Origin: Poindextera sp963719975
GTDB taxonomy: Bacteria > Pseudomonadota > Alphaproteobacteria > Caulobacterales > Caulobacteraceae
DNA length: 64,000 nt
Assembly: GCA_963719975.1 (NCBI GenBank)
Contig: CAVRED010000001.1
Location: forward strand, 372,001-436,000
Direction of reading: 5' to 3'
Within the stretch, counting starts at the first letter, position 1. Each line of letters starts with the position of its first letter. A program made the translations under genes and the position numbers. This document shows positions 52,921-61,949 of this stretch, piece by piece. The notes beneath the pieces were generated by a model. It saw nothing but the letters and a program-made list of their open reading frames with translations, was not told the DNA's origin and searched no databases.

Positions 52921-54304
52921 TTACGTCGGTTCCTTGATGCGCCACGTCGCGCCGTCCGGCCCGTCGAGCACCTCGACGCCCAGCGCTGCAATCTCGTCGC
53001 GGATGCGATCGGCGGTCGCCCAATCGCGCGCGGCGCGCGCTCGCGCCCGCGCGTCGATCATCCCCTCGATGCGAGCCTTGAACGCCTGATCCACTGCACC
53101 CTGAAACCAAGCCTCGGGGTCGGCCTTCAGGAAGCCCATCAGCTGGCCTGCGGCAAGCAGTTCGCCCTTCAGCCGCCGACGCTCCGCCGGCGGAGCTGTC
53201 TCGAGCCTTTGGGCCACCGCGAACAGCTCGGCGTAGGCGCGCGGGCGTGTTGAGGTCGTCCTCGAGCGCCGCCATGAACGCCGCGCCAGGCGGGGTCGTC
53301 TCCGCTTCGACATCCGCGGCGCGCAGCAGCGCGCCGTACAGCCGATCGAGCGCGCTCTTGGCGTTCAGCGGGGTCTGTTCGGTCCAGGCGAGCGGCTGGC
53401 GGTAGTGGCTGGCCAGGAGCGCCCAGCGCAGCGCCTCGCCCGGGTATTTGCTGACCAGATCGTGGGCCAGAACGACGTTGCCCAGGCTCTTCGACATCTT
53501 CTCCGAGCCCATGTTCAGAAAGCCGTTGTGCATCCAGTAGCGGGCGTACTCCTGATCGTGGGTGGCGCAGATCCCTTGCGCCATCTCGTTTTCGTGGTGT
53601 GGGAAGATCAGGTCGTTGCCGCCGCCGTGGATATCGATCGGGATGCCAAGCGTCTTTTCGATCATCGCCGAGCACTCGATGTGCCAGCCCGGCCGGCCAG
53701 GCCCGAATGGCGAGTCCCACACGGGCTCGCCCGGCTTGGACGGCTTCCACAGCACGAAGTCGGCCGGGTTCTGCTTGTAGGGCGCCACGTCCACCCGGGC
53801 GCCGGCGATCATTTCGTCCATCGGCCGGCGCGAGAGCTTGCCGTAGTCGGAATAGGCCTCGGTGTTGAACAGCACGTGCCCGTCCGCCTGGTAGGCGGCG
53901 TTGTTGCGGACCAGCCGGCCGATCATGTCGATGATCTCGGCCATCGTCTCGGTCGCGCGCGGCTCGAATGTCGGGCGAAGCGCGCCCAGCACCGACATGT
54001 CGGCGTGGTAGGCGTCGAGGTAGCGGCGGGTGATCACATCGATCGGCACGCCTTCGTCGGCCGCCTTCTGGTTGATCTTGTCGTCGACGTCGGTGACGTT
54101 CGCCGCATAGAGGACATGGTCCTCGCCGTAGGCGCGCCTCAGCAGGCGAAACAAGAGGTCGAACACCACGACCGGCCGTGCGTTGCCGATGTGGGCGTAG
54201 TTGTAGACGGTCGGCCCGCAGACATAGAGCGTCACGCGCGCGGGATCGCGCGGCTCGAACAGCCGCTTGCGCCGCGTCATCGTGTCATAAAGGGCGAGAG
54301 TCAT
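52921..54304 (-). CDS. cysS: cysteine--tRNA ligase (frame break near 53240)
   Basis: CysS charges tRNA-Cys. The class I motifs HIGN (YNYAHIGNARPVVVFD) and KMSKS (MGSEKMSKSLGNVV) and zinc ligands (VCGPTVYN, HIECSAM) are clear. The first frame is conserved to EDDLNTP; the next frame carries RAYAELFAVAQRL to the stop at 52921. Dropping one base from the GCGCGCGGG tract near 53237-53245 gives NTPRAYAELF and a protein of about 460 residues, the normal length. The gene is essential, so a sequencing error is far more likely than decay. Confidence 0.9.
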
Positions 54305-54446
54305 CGTCTATTGATGCGAGGAAAACGGTTGTCCCAGCCGGGGCGGCTCCCATATAGCTTTGCGAGTCGCGGGAGACCATGGGCGGCCAGCCGCCCGCGT
54401 TAACCGGATTTCTCCCGCCATCGTGGAAGGGTGGCACGCGTCATTT

Positions 54447-54464
54447 CCGGGACCTTCGTCCCGG
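54447..54464 (+). other. perfect 7-base hairpin in the folE leader
   Basis: CCGGGAC and GTCCCGG flank a CTTC tetraloop, 29 bases before the folE start. There is no T-run after it, so it is unlikely to be a terminator. It may stabilise the folE transcript or form part of a leader. The region also holds a TTAACC stretch about 50 bases further upstream. Confidence 0.35.
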
Positions 54465-54493
54465 CGCAACTCAGCCCTGGGACGTAAGAACTC

Positions 54494-55126
54494 ATGGACG
54501 CCTTTGCCAAGGACCGAGACGAAATCGGCGCGCGCGAACTTGACCTGCATCCACAGCCCCGCCCGACGCGCGAAGAGGCGCTCGAGGCGGTGCGCACGCT
54601 GATCGCCTGGGCCGGGGACGATCCCCGCCGCGAAGGCCTGGTCGGCACGCCCGAGCGCGTGATCGAGGCGTACGGCGAGTGGTTCGAAGGCTACGCCCTC
54701 GACCCGGCCAAGGATCTCGAGCGCATCTTCGAGGACGTCCAGGGCTACGACGACATCGTGATGCTGCGCGACATCGAGGTGGAGAGCCACTGCGAGCACC
54801 ACATGGCCCCGTTCCTCGGCAAGGCGTTCGTGGCCTACATGCCGACCAACAAGGTCGTCGGAATCTCCAAGCTCGCCCGGGTGGTCGAGATCTTCTCGCG
54901 CCGGCTGCAGACGCAAGAGACGCTGACTCAGCAGATCGCCGACGCCATCACCGACAACCTCAAGCCGGCGGGCGTCGCCGTGCTGATCGACGCCAAGCAC
55001 GAGTGCATGACCACCCGCGGCGTGCATCACCGGCACGTGTCGACGATCACCACCCAGTTCACTGGCGTGTTCAAGACCGACCGCCAGCTGCAGGACCGGT
55101 TCATCAGCTTCTGCAACCGGGCGTAA
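54494..55126 (+). CDS. folE: GTP cyclohydrolase I
   Basis: This 210-residue decameric enzyme converts GTP to dihydroneopterin triphosphate for folate. The zinc and catalytic residues are in VESHCEHHMAPFLGKAFVAY and KHECMTTRGVHH. GISKLARVVEIFSRR and QERLT-type sequence (here TQETLTQQIADAI) are family motifs. The start MDAFAKDRDE is about 30 residues before the conserved core, a usual length. It is divergent from cysS. Confidence 0.96.
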   Translation: MDAFAKDRDEIGARELDLHPQPRPTREEALEAVRTLIAWAGDDPRREGLVGTPERVIEAYGEWFEGYALDPAKDLERIFEDVQGYDDIVMLRDIEVESHCEHHMAPFLGKAFVAYMPTNKVVGISKLARVVEIFSRRLQTQETLTQQIADAITDNLKPAGVAVLIDAKHECMTTRGVHHRHVSTITTQFTGVFKTDRQLQDRFISFCNRA

Positions 55127-55136
55127 GGTCGCTTCG

Positions 55137-55994
55137 CTAACTCTCGGCGGTCTCCGGAACCGGCGCGGCGGCGCGGACAGGCGCCTCGGCCTCCTGCGCC
55201 GGGCGATGCACCGTGGTGACCAGCACGAAGCTGAGCAGCATCAGAAGGTACCACGAGCCCAGCTTGCCGATGGGCACGAGGGCCCAGCCATGGCGCTGCG
55301 CCGGGTAGATCCAGGCGCCGGCGAAGGTGCCGAGGTTCTCGGCGAACCAGATGAAGATCGAGACCAGCACGGCGCCCAGGATCAGGTGCATCCGCCTCGG
55401 CGCCCTGTCGGGCGTGAACTCGAACCAGGTTCGCCAGAAGATCAGCGCCGAGAAGGCGAACAGACCCCAGCGGATGTCCGGCAGATAGTGGTGGGTGAAG
55501 AAGTTGGCGTAGGCGAGGATCGCCAGCAGCCACAGCGTCCAGCGCGGCGGGAAGTGGATGAAGCGGATCTCGAACAGCCGAATGGCGCGCGCCATGTAGC
55601 TGCCGATCGAAGCGTACATGAAGCCCGAAAACAGCGGCACGCCGGCGATCCTGAGCAGGCTGGGCTCCGGATAGATCCATGAGCCGTGGGCGGTCTTGAA
55701 CACCTCCATCGCGGTGCCGACGACGTGGAAGATCAGGATGACCAGCGCCTCGTACCAGCGCTCCAGCCTGGTCGCCAGCAGACCAGCCTGGATCGCGACC
55801 GCGCCGACAACGATGAAGTCGTAGCGCGCGATCGGCGCATGCCGCGGCCAGAACAGATGCGTGCCCAGGATCAGCGCCAGCATCGCCCCGCCGAAGATGC
55901 ACGCCCACGCCTGCTTCAACCCGAACAGCAGGAATTCATAGGCGAAGGCGTTCAGCCTCGAGCGCTCCGCCCACGGCCGGACCACCACGTCCAT
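55137..55994 (-). CDS. DUF817 family inner-membrane protein
   Basis: This 285-residue protein has about eight membrane helices and the DUF817 marks FGLKQAWACIFGG, GTAMEVFKTAHGSWIYPE, FSGFMYASIGSYMARA and NFFTHHYLPDIRW. The function of DUF817 is unknown. The start is uncertain: I give the ATG at 55994 (MDVVVRPWAERS), but a TTG about 13 codons upstream and an ATG at 56090, immediately adjacent to the hisI start, are in frame. The last would make the two divergent genes start back-to-back in CATATG. It converges on folE. Confidence 0.8.
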   Translation of the reverse strand: MDVVVRPWAERSRLNAFAYEFLLFGLKQAWACIFGGAMLALILGTHLFWPRHAPIARYDFIVVGAVAIQAGLLATRLERWYEALVILIFHVVGTAMEVFKTAHGSWIYPEPSLLRIAGVPLFSGFMYASIGSYMARAIRLFEIRFIHFPPRWTLWLLAILAYANFFTHHYLPDIRWGLFAFSALIFWRTWFEFTPDRAPRRMHLILGAVLVSIFIWFAENLGTFAGAWIYPAQRHGWALVPIGKLGSWYLLMLLSFVLVTTVHRPAQEAEAPVRAAAPVPETAES

Positions 55995-56090
55995 CGCCGC
56001 GATGCGACCCTTGATCCAGTCCTTGAGACTCAAACGGGCCGCGCCCCCCTCGCGCCGTGAGGCTAGCGCGAGCGGCGGTGGAAGGGCCAT

Positions 56091-56498
56091 ATGGCGCGCA
56101 TGGCAGAGCCGCTTTTTCCGACCGCGCCCAACACCCATGCGCTCGAGACCGGCGCCACTCTCGCGCCCAACTTCGACGCCGACGGCCTCATCGCGGCCGT
56201 CCTGCAGCATGCTGAGACGGGCGAGGTGATGATGGTCGGCTGGATGAACGCCGAGGCGCTCCGCCGCACGCTCGATGCGGGCGAGGTCTGGTTCTTCAGC
56301 CGCTCGCGCAACGAACTTTGGCACAAGGGCGAAACAAGCGGGCAGATCCAGACGGTGGTGGAGATCCTGGTCGACTGCGATCAGGACGTCGTGCTGGTCA
56401 AGGTCGAGCCGCAGGGCGACGGCGGGGTCTGCCACACCGGCCACCGCGCCTGCTTTTATCGCGTGCTCAAGGACGGCCGGCTGGTGGAGCGGCCATGA
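56091..56498 (+). CDS. hisI: phosphoribosyl-AMP cyclohydrolase
   Basis: This 135-residue zinc enzyme of histidine synthesis opens the adenine ring of phosphoribosyl-AMP. It has PNFDADGLIAAVLQHAETGEVMMVGWMN (in part), the RSRNELWHKGETSG motif and the metal-ligand DCDQD and CHTGHRACFYR. GGAAGGG lies four bases before the ATG at 56091, which decides between it and an in-frame ATG nine bases on. It overlaps the LysE-type gene by an ATGA. Confidence 0.95.
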   Translation: MARMAEPLFPTAPNTHALETGATLAPNFDADGLIAAVLQHAETGEVMMVGWMNAEALRRTLDAGEVWFFSRSRNELWHKGETSGQIQTVVEILVDCDQDVVLVKVEPQGDGGVCHTGHRACFYRVLKDGRLVERP

Positions 56499-57115
56499 CC
56501 CTAGTGACCGCGCTCATCGCCTATCTCGCCGCTGCGACGCTGCTCACCATCACGCCGGGGCTCGACACCGCGATCGTGCTGAGGACCGCCGCGGTCGAGG
56601 GTCAGCGCCGGGCGGCGCTGGCGGCGCTGGGCGTCATCTGCGGCTGCCTGGTCTGGGGCGTCGCGGTGGCGCTGGGTCTGGGCGTCCTGCTCGCCGCCTC
56701 CCACCTCGCCTATGTCATCCTCAAGTGGGCAGGCGCGGCCTATCTCGCCTGGCTTGGCGTGAACCTGCTGCTGAAACCCCGCGCGGCGTTCGATCTCGCC
56801 GCGCCGCCAGCGCCCGGAGGCGGCAACTGGTGGCTGCGCGGATTCCTGACCAACCTGCTCAACCCCAAGGTCGGGGTCTTCTACGTCTCCTTCCTGCCCC
56901 AGTTCGTGCCCAGCCGCATCGCGCCGGCGCCGTTCATCGTGCTCCTGGCCGTGATCCACGCCGTGCTGGGAGCGTTGTGGTTCGTCGGTCTGATCGGCGC
57001 GACGGCGCCGCTCAAGCGGTGGCTGCAACGGAGCGCGGTCGTCCGCTGGCTCGACCGGTTGACCGGGGTCGTCTTCCTGGGCTTCGGCGCGAGGCTGGCG
57101 TTTGATCGACGTTGA
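56495..57115 (+). CDS. LysE family translocator
   Basis: This 206-residue inner-membrane exporter has six hydrophobic segments and the LysE/RhtB pattern: LLTITPGLDTAIVLRTA near the N-terminus, GAAYLAWLGVNLL, FLTNLLNPKVGVFYVSFLPQFV and a C-terminal helix. Members export amino acids such as lysine, homoserine or threonine; the substrate here is not evident. The gene is coupled to hisI by ATGA, and its 3' end overlaps the TTG start of the RluA-type gene. Confidence 0.88.
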   Translation: MTLVTALIAYLAAATLLTITPGLDTAIVLRTAAVEGQRRAALAALGVICGCLVWGVAVALGLGVLLAASHLAYVILKWAGAAYLAWLGVNLLLKPRAAFDLAAPPAPGGGNWWLRGFLTNLLNPKVGVFYVSFLPQFVPSRIAPAPFIVLLAVIHAVLGALWFVGLIGATAPLKRWLQRSAVVRWLDRLTGVVFLGFGARLAFDRR

Positions 57116-58125
57116 CGAGGAGGAGGCGCTCGCCGGCTCTTCGCTCGACGTGCGCGAGGTCGAAGTCGCTGCCGCCGACGTGGGCGTAAGGCTCGACCGT
57201 GCGCTCGCCAACGCCCTGCCCGATCTGTCGCGCGCGCGCATCCAGGCGCTGATCGCCGAGGGCGGGGTCAGCTTGGCTGGCGCGCTGGCGAGCGACGCCT
57301 CCGCCAAGGCGCGCGCCGGCGTCTATCGCGTCGAGATCCCGCCGCCCGCGCCGGCCACGCCAGAGCCGGAGGCGATCCCGCTTGTGGTGCTGTTCGAGGA
57401 CGCCGACCTGATCGTCATCGACAAGCCTGCCGGCATGGCCGCGCACCCCGCGCCGGGCTCCGAGCGTGGGACGCTGGTCAACGCGCTTCTCGCCCACTGC
57501 GGAGGATCGCTTTCAGGGATCGGCGGCGTAGCGCGACCCGGCATCGTGCATCGGCTCGACAAGGACACCTCCGGCGTCATGGTCGCGGCGAAGAGCGATG
57601 CCGCCCATCGCGGCCTTTCGGCCCTGTTCGCCGCCCACGACATCGAACGCGCCTACATCGCGCTTACCCGAGGCGCGCCGCCGGCGGCGAAGGGAACGAT
57701 CGCCACCCGCATCGGCCGCTCGCCGCGCGACCGCAAGAAGATGGCGGTGCTGCGCTCGGGCGGCCGCGAGGCGATCACCCATTACGCGACCGAGCAGGTC
57801 TTCGGCCCACCGGCCAAGCCGCTTGCCGCCCGCGTCCGCGCCACGCTCGAGACCGGGCGGACGCATCAGATCCGCGTGCATCTGGCGTCGTTGGGCGCGC
57901 CCGTGCTCGGCGATGCGCTCTACGGGGCGGGTCAGCCGGCGCCGGCCGTTCGGGCGGCGATCGGCGCAGGCGGGCCTTGCTCGCCAGGCGCTGCACGCCG
58001 CCGTGCTCGGGTTTCGCCACCCGGTGAGCGGCGCGGCGCTCCGCTTCGAGACGCCGCCGCCTGCGGATATGGCGGCTCTGCAAGCGGCCTTAGAAAAAAT
58101 AGCCGAGTCGGCCGCTAGGAATTGA
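57102..58125 (+). CDS. RluA/RluD family 23S rRNA pseudouridine synthase (frame break near 57965)
   Basis: This enzyme of about 340 residues isomerises uridines in 23S rRNA. An S4-like N-terminal domain (GVRLDRALANALPDLSRARI) precedes the catalytic domain with HRLDKDTSGVMV (catalytic Asp), LVVLFEDADLIVIDKPAG and TGRTHQIRVHLASLG. After VLGDALYGAG the frame breaks at about 57960-57972. The next frame gives GLARQALHAAVLGFRHP through the stop at 58125. Dropping one base restores a full protein. The start is TTG with GAGG seven bases upstream. RluD is likely but not certain. Confidence 0.85.
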
Positions 58126-58238
58126 TTTAAACACTGTTTAGTCTTCACTCCGACGCAACCCATCCCTATCTACGGGATTGTCGGGGAAAGGGCGGCGCAA
58201 CCGTGCGCCGAGTTCCAGCGTATCGAGGGGATTTCCAA

Positions 58239-59129
58239 ATGGCCGCTAGCCATTCACTTGCCGTGATGACGCCGGAAGGCGGCCTGTCGCGCTACCTTTC
58301 GGACATCCGCAAGTTCCCCATGCTGTCGCGCGACGAGGAGTTCATGCTCGCCAAGCGCTGGAAGGAGCATGCCGACCCCGAGGCCGCGCACAAGCTGGTC
58401 ACGTCCCACCTTCGCCTGGTGGCCAAGATCGCCATGGGCTATCGCGGCTATGGCCTGCCGATCGTCGAGGTGATCTCCGAGGGCAACGTCGGCCTCATGC
58501 AGGCGGTGCGCAAGTTCGAGCCCGACAAGGGCTTTCGGCTGGCGACCTACGCCATGTGGTGGATCAGGGCCTCGATCCAGGAATACATCCTGCGCTCGTG
58601 GTCGCTGGTGAAGATGGGCACGACCGCCGCGCAGAAGAAGCTGTTCTTCAACCTCAGGAAGGCCAAGAGCGAAATCTCGGCGCTCGAAGAGGGCGATCTG
58701 CGCCCCGATCAGGTCAGCCACATCGCCAACCGCCTCGGCGTGCTCGACGAGGAGGTGATCTCGATGAACCGCCGCCTCGCCGGCCCGGACGCGTCGCTGA
58801 ACGCGCCGTTGCGCTCGGACGGCGAAAGCGAGTGGCAGGACTGGCTGGCCGACGACACCGCCGTCAGCCAGGAGACCCAGCTGGCCGAGGACGAGGAGCG
58901 CTCGATCCGCATGTCGCTGCTCGAAGAGGCGATGACCGAGCTCACCGACCGCGAACGGCACATCCTCACCGAGCGCCGGCTGAAGGACAATCCGACCACG
59001 CTCGAGGAACTGGCGTCCCAGTACGGCGTCAGCCGCGAACGCGTGCGCCAGATCGAGGTCAGGGCGTTCGAGAAGCTGCAAAAGGCGATGCGCGCGGCCG
59101 CCAGCGAGCGCAACCTCGACGCGGCCTGA
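58239..59129 (+). CDS. rpoH: RNA polymerase heat-shock sigma factor RpoH (sigma-32)
   Basis: This 296-residue sigma factor directs heat-shock transcription. Region 2 (HKLVTSHLRLVAKIAMGYRG, SEGNVGLMQAVRKFEPDKGF, YAMWWIRASIQEYILRSWSL) and the RpoH box QKKLFFNLRKAK are intact, and region 4.2 holds LEELASQYGVSRERVRQIEV. The ATG at 58239, eight bases after GAGGGG, is the likely start; the upstream in-frame ATG at 58203 has no site. The 113 bases before it are AT-richer and contain a CCCATCCCTAT stretch, which may be part of a promoter, but I cannot assign its type. Confidence 0.95.
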   Translation: MAASHSLAVMTPEGGLSRYLSDIRKFPMLSRDEEFMLAKRWKEHADPEAAHKLVTSHLRLVAKIAMGYRGYGLPIVEVISEGNVGLMQAVRKFEPDKGFRLATYAMWWIRASIQEYILRSWSLVKMGTTAAQKKLFFNLRKAKSEISALEEGDLRPDQVSHIANRLGVLDEEVISMNRRLAGPDASLNAPLRSDGESEWQDWLADDTAVSQETQLAEDEERSIRMSLLEEAMTELTDRERHILTERRLKDNPTTLEELASQYGVSRERVRQIEVRAFEKLQKAMRAAASERNLDAA

Positions 59130-59134
59130 GCGGC

Positions 59135-59950
59135 CTAGGCGACCGCCTTCGCCGGCCGCGCCGGCTCGCCCGGCAGGTAGCTCCAAAGATCGGCGGCGGC
59201 CGCTTCCAGCGCCGGCCGCGACAGACTCCCCTCGGGCGTGCCGGTCAGCACGTTTTGCAGTTTGGTGGCCGCTGCGACGAGCGTTGCGTCGCCCTCCGTC
59301 GCGCCGAGACCCTTGAGTTCCGCCGCCTGCACCTGCAGCGCGCGGAGCGCCTGGCCGGCGTCCATTTCGATCGCGCCGATGGCCGCTTTGGCGATGCGGA
59401 TCGCCTGCTCGATCCGCTCGGCCGGAGTCGAGGCCGCAACGTCCGTGCGCCGCTTTCGCGGGCCCTGGTAGTCGCCGCTGTTGAAGCGTCGCCGATCGGG
59501 CCCGACGTAGCCGACCGCCTCGATCCAGTCGCGCGGATGCAACGCCGCCACTTCGAGCCGCCGCGCCAGGTCCCGGGCGGTGAACGGCTTGCGCAGGAAC
59601 TCGTGGACGCCGGCGTTCCGCGCCGCAACGATCGCGCGCGCCGTGGCCTCGGCGCTCACGACGATCACCGGCGCCTGGCGGCAGGCGAGGTCGCCGCGGC
59701 GCAGCTCGCGCACGAAAGCCAGGCCTTCCAGCTCCGCTCCGCCGACTTCGGTGAAGATCAACCGCGGCTCGAGCACGCGGCACGTGGCGAGCGCCCGCGG
59801 GTAGGCGCGTTCGATCTGGATTTGCTTTGCGCCGGCGCCCTTCAGGAGTTCGCTCAGCAGCTGGGCCGCGGCCTGGCTGGGCTCGACGATCAGCACGCGC
59901 TCGAGCCAGGGCTCGAGCCGGCGCGCCAGCCGTGCGTCGGTGAAGATCAT
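59135..59950 (-). CDS. pseudo-receiver response-regulator-like protein
   Basis: This 271-residue protein has an N-terminal receiver-like domain (residues 15-130): VLIVEPSQAAAQLLSELL in place of the acidic pair, LIFTEVGGAELEGLAFVREL at the phosphoacceptor site with Glu in place of Asp, VIVVSAE and the intact FLRKPFT lysine. The C-terminal half is helical, with a DRRRFNSGDYQGPRKRR stretch and no DNA-binding domain that I can name. It converges on rpoH with only five bases between the stops and lies downstream of purA on the same strand. It may work by protein contacts. Function unknown. Confidence 0.75.
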   Translation of the reverse strand: MIFTDARLARRLEPWLERVLIVEPSQAAAQLLSELLKGAGAKQIQIERAYPRALATCRVLEPRLIFTEVGGAELEGLAFVRELRRGDLACRQAPVIVVSAEATARAIVAARNAGVHEFLRKPFTARDLARRLEVAALHPRDWIEAVGYVGPDRRRFNSGDYQGPRKRRTDVAASTPAERIEQAIRIAKAAIGAIEMDAGQALRALQVQAAELKGLGATEGDATLVAAATKLQNVLTGTPEGSLSRPALEAAAADLWSYLPGEPARPAKAVA

Positions 59951-60030
59951 CGCCCTACCCAGCGCTCGCGTGTCAGCGCCGAAATATGGCGGACAAAGCG
60001 TAAACGCGGGCTTGATACGACCTTGCGCGC

Positions 60031-61321
60031 TCAGCCCTCGAACGGGTCGCGCATCACGATCACGTCCTTGCGGTCGGGGCCGGTGGTCACTTGCACCACT
60101 GGCGCGCCGATCAGCTCTTCGATGCGGCGCACGTAGATCACCGCGTTCGGGCGGCAGGTCGCGCCACGAGCGCGCGCCCTTGGTCGAGCCGCTCCAGCCG
60201 GCGATGTCCTCGTAGATCGGTTCGAGCGCCGCCTGTTCGCGCAAGCCCGCCGGCAGATAGTCGACCACCTCGCCGCCGAGCCGATAGCCGGTGCAGATCT
60301 TGAGCGCGTCAAGGCCGTCCAGCACGTCGAGCTTGGTCAGGACGACGCCGTCGATTCCGGCGACGGCGATCGACTGGCGCACCAGCGCGGCGTCGAACCA
60401 TCCGCAGCGGCGCGGGCGGCCGGTCACGGTGCCGAACTCGTCGCCTCGCTCGCCCAGCCGCTGGCCGACCGCGTCCGTGAGCTCGGTGGGGAAGGGGCCT
60501 TCCCCGACGCGGGTGGTGTAGGCCTTGACGATGCCCAGCACGTAGCCGCCGGCGCTTGGCCCGACGCCTGCGCCGGCCGCCGCCTGACCGGCCACGGTGT
60601 TGGAAGAGGTCACGAACGGATAGGTCCCGTGGTCGACGTCGAGCATGACGGCCTGGGCGCCTTCGAACAGCACCCGCTTGCCCGACTTCACCACCCCGTT
60701 CAGGACCCGCCAGGCCGGCTGCACGTACGGCGCGACCTTGGGCGCGATCTCCTTCAGCATGTCGAAGACGGCCTGCGGCGTCGTGTCCGGCAGGCCAAGC
60801 CCCCGCCGCAGCGGCTCGTGGTGGGCAAGGAGGCGCTCGATCTTCGCCTTCAGCGCCTCCTCGTCGTCCAGATCAACGAAGCGGATGGCGCGCCGCCCGA
60901 CCTTGTCCTCGTAGGCGGGACCGATGCCGCGCCCGGTGGTGCCGATCTTGTTGGCGCCGGCGCGGGCCTCGCGCGCGCCATCCAGGTCGCGGTGCAGCGG
61001 CAGGACGATGCAGGCGTTGTCGGCCACGACCAGGATGTCGGGGGTGATGACCAGGCCCTGCGCGCGGACCCGCTCGATTTCGTCCAGCAGCGACCAGGGG
61101 TCGACCACGACGCCGTTGCCGATGACGGAGAGCTTGCCCTGCACCACGCCCGACGGCAGCAGCGAGAACTTGTAGACGTTGTTGCCCACGACGATGGTGT
61201 GGCCGGCGTTGTTGCCCCCCTGGAAGCGCACGACCACGTCGGCGCGCTCGGCCAGCCAGTCGATGACCTTGCCCTTGCCCTCATCGCCCCATTGGGCGCC
61301 GATCACGGTGACGTTGGCCAT
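60031..61321 (-). CDS. purA: adenylosuccinate synthetase (frame break near 60149)
   Basis: PurA makes adenylosuccinate from IMP, aspartate and GTP. The start MANVTVIGAQWGDEGKGK has the GTP-binding loop, and GGNNAGHTIVV, GIGPAYEDKVGRRA and TPQAVFDML follow. The first frame is conserved to STKGARSWRDLPP. The next carries NAVIYVRRIEELIGAPVV to the stop at 60031. Dropping one base in the GGG run at 60149-60151 restores about 429 residues, the usual length. The gene is needed for adenine synthesis; a sequencing error is the likely cause of the break. Confidence 0.92.
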
Positions 61322-61508
61322 GGCTCTGTTAAGCGACCTCACCTGCCCGGCGGGTCTCGCTTGCCCCTTCGACAGGTGCTCGGCCAAGGAGACGGATTGA
61401 GATGTCGCGCGAACCAACTCGTGGGGCCTGTCCGCGCCGGCGCGGTGCGTACGCGCTGCCCGCCGCGCGGTCAAGCGCCGCCGGCGTTGGGCGCGGCATC
61501 GCGCCGTC

Positions 61509-61928
61509 CTAGCTTGCGCGGCGCTCGAGAACCCGTCCGCTCAGCCAGGCGGCGGCCACGATCGCCAGACCAGCCGCGATCAGCACCCAGAGCCTGAGCC
61601 ACGCGCCGGCGACCATCACCAGGTCCCCCGCCAGTCGCGCACCCTCGACGCTCCGCGTCATATGCCGGCCGATGTAGCGACCGAGCCGCGAGGCCTTGAG
61701 CGGCCCAAGATCGACGAACGTCATGACCAGCGCCGAGGCCGCGATCGCCGGCAGGAAGTGGGTGGCCAGGCCCAGCCAGAGCGAATGGCGCCAGAAGAAG
61801 TAGAGGGAGATGGGCTCGCTCAGGATGTCGGTCGCCAGCTTGGCGGGGTGGATCTGGTGATAGAGCGCCTTCTCGCGCAGCGTCATGCCGTCGCTTGCGC
61901 CGTTGGGCCGCTTGCCCAGGCCCGTCAT
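61509..61928 (-). CDS. conserved hypothetical membrane protein
   Basis: This 139-residue protein has two hydrophobic stretches near residues 50-75 and 105-130 and a cytoplasmic-looking N-terminus (MTGLGKRPNGASDG, then REKALYHQIHPAKLATDI). AAGGA lies eight bases before the ATG at 61926-61928; a second ATG lies 14 codons on. I do not recognise a characterised family. It is divergent from the glycosyltransferase gene, with only 21 bases between the starts, so the two share a promoter region. Confidence 0.62.
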   Translation of the reverse strand: MTGLGKRPNGASDGMTLREKALYHQIHPAKLATDILSEPISLYFFWRHSLWLGLATHFLPAIAASALVMTFVDLGPLKASRLGRYIGRHMTRSVEGARLAGDLVMVAGAWLRLWVLIAAGLAIVAAAWLSGRVLERRAS

Positions 61929-61949
61929 CGCTGAAATCCTTGCGCGCCC

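Noticed and set aside
58126..58238. Sigma-32 promoter or RNA thermometer before rpoH
   Set aside because: A CCCAT-like stretch exists, but I could not find a matching -35 at proper spacing or a clear ribosome-binding-site-sequestering helix.
52921..61321. Programmed frameshifting in cysS, RluA-type gene and purA
   Set aside because: There is no common slippery heptamer or downstream structure, and homologues are encoded in a single frame; errors are the simpler explanation.
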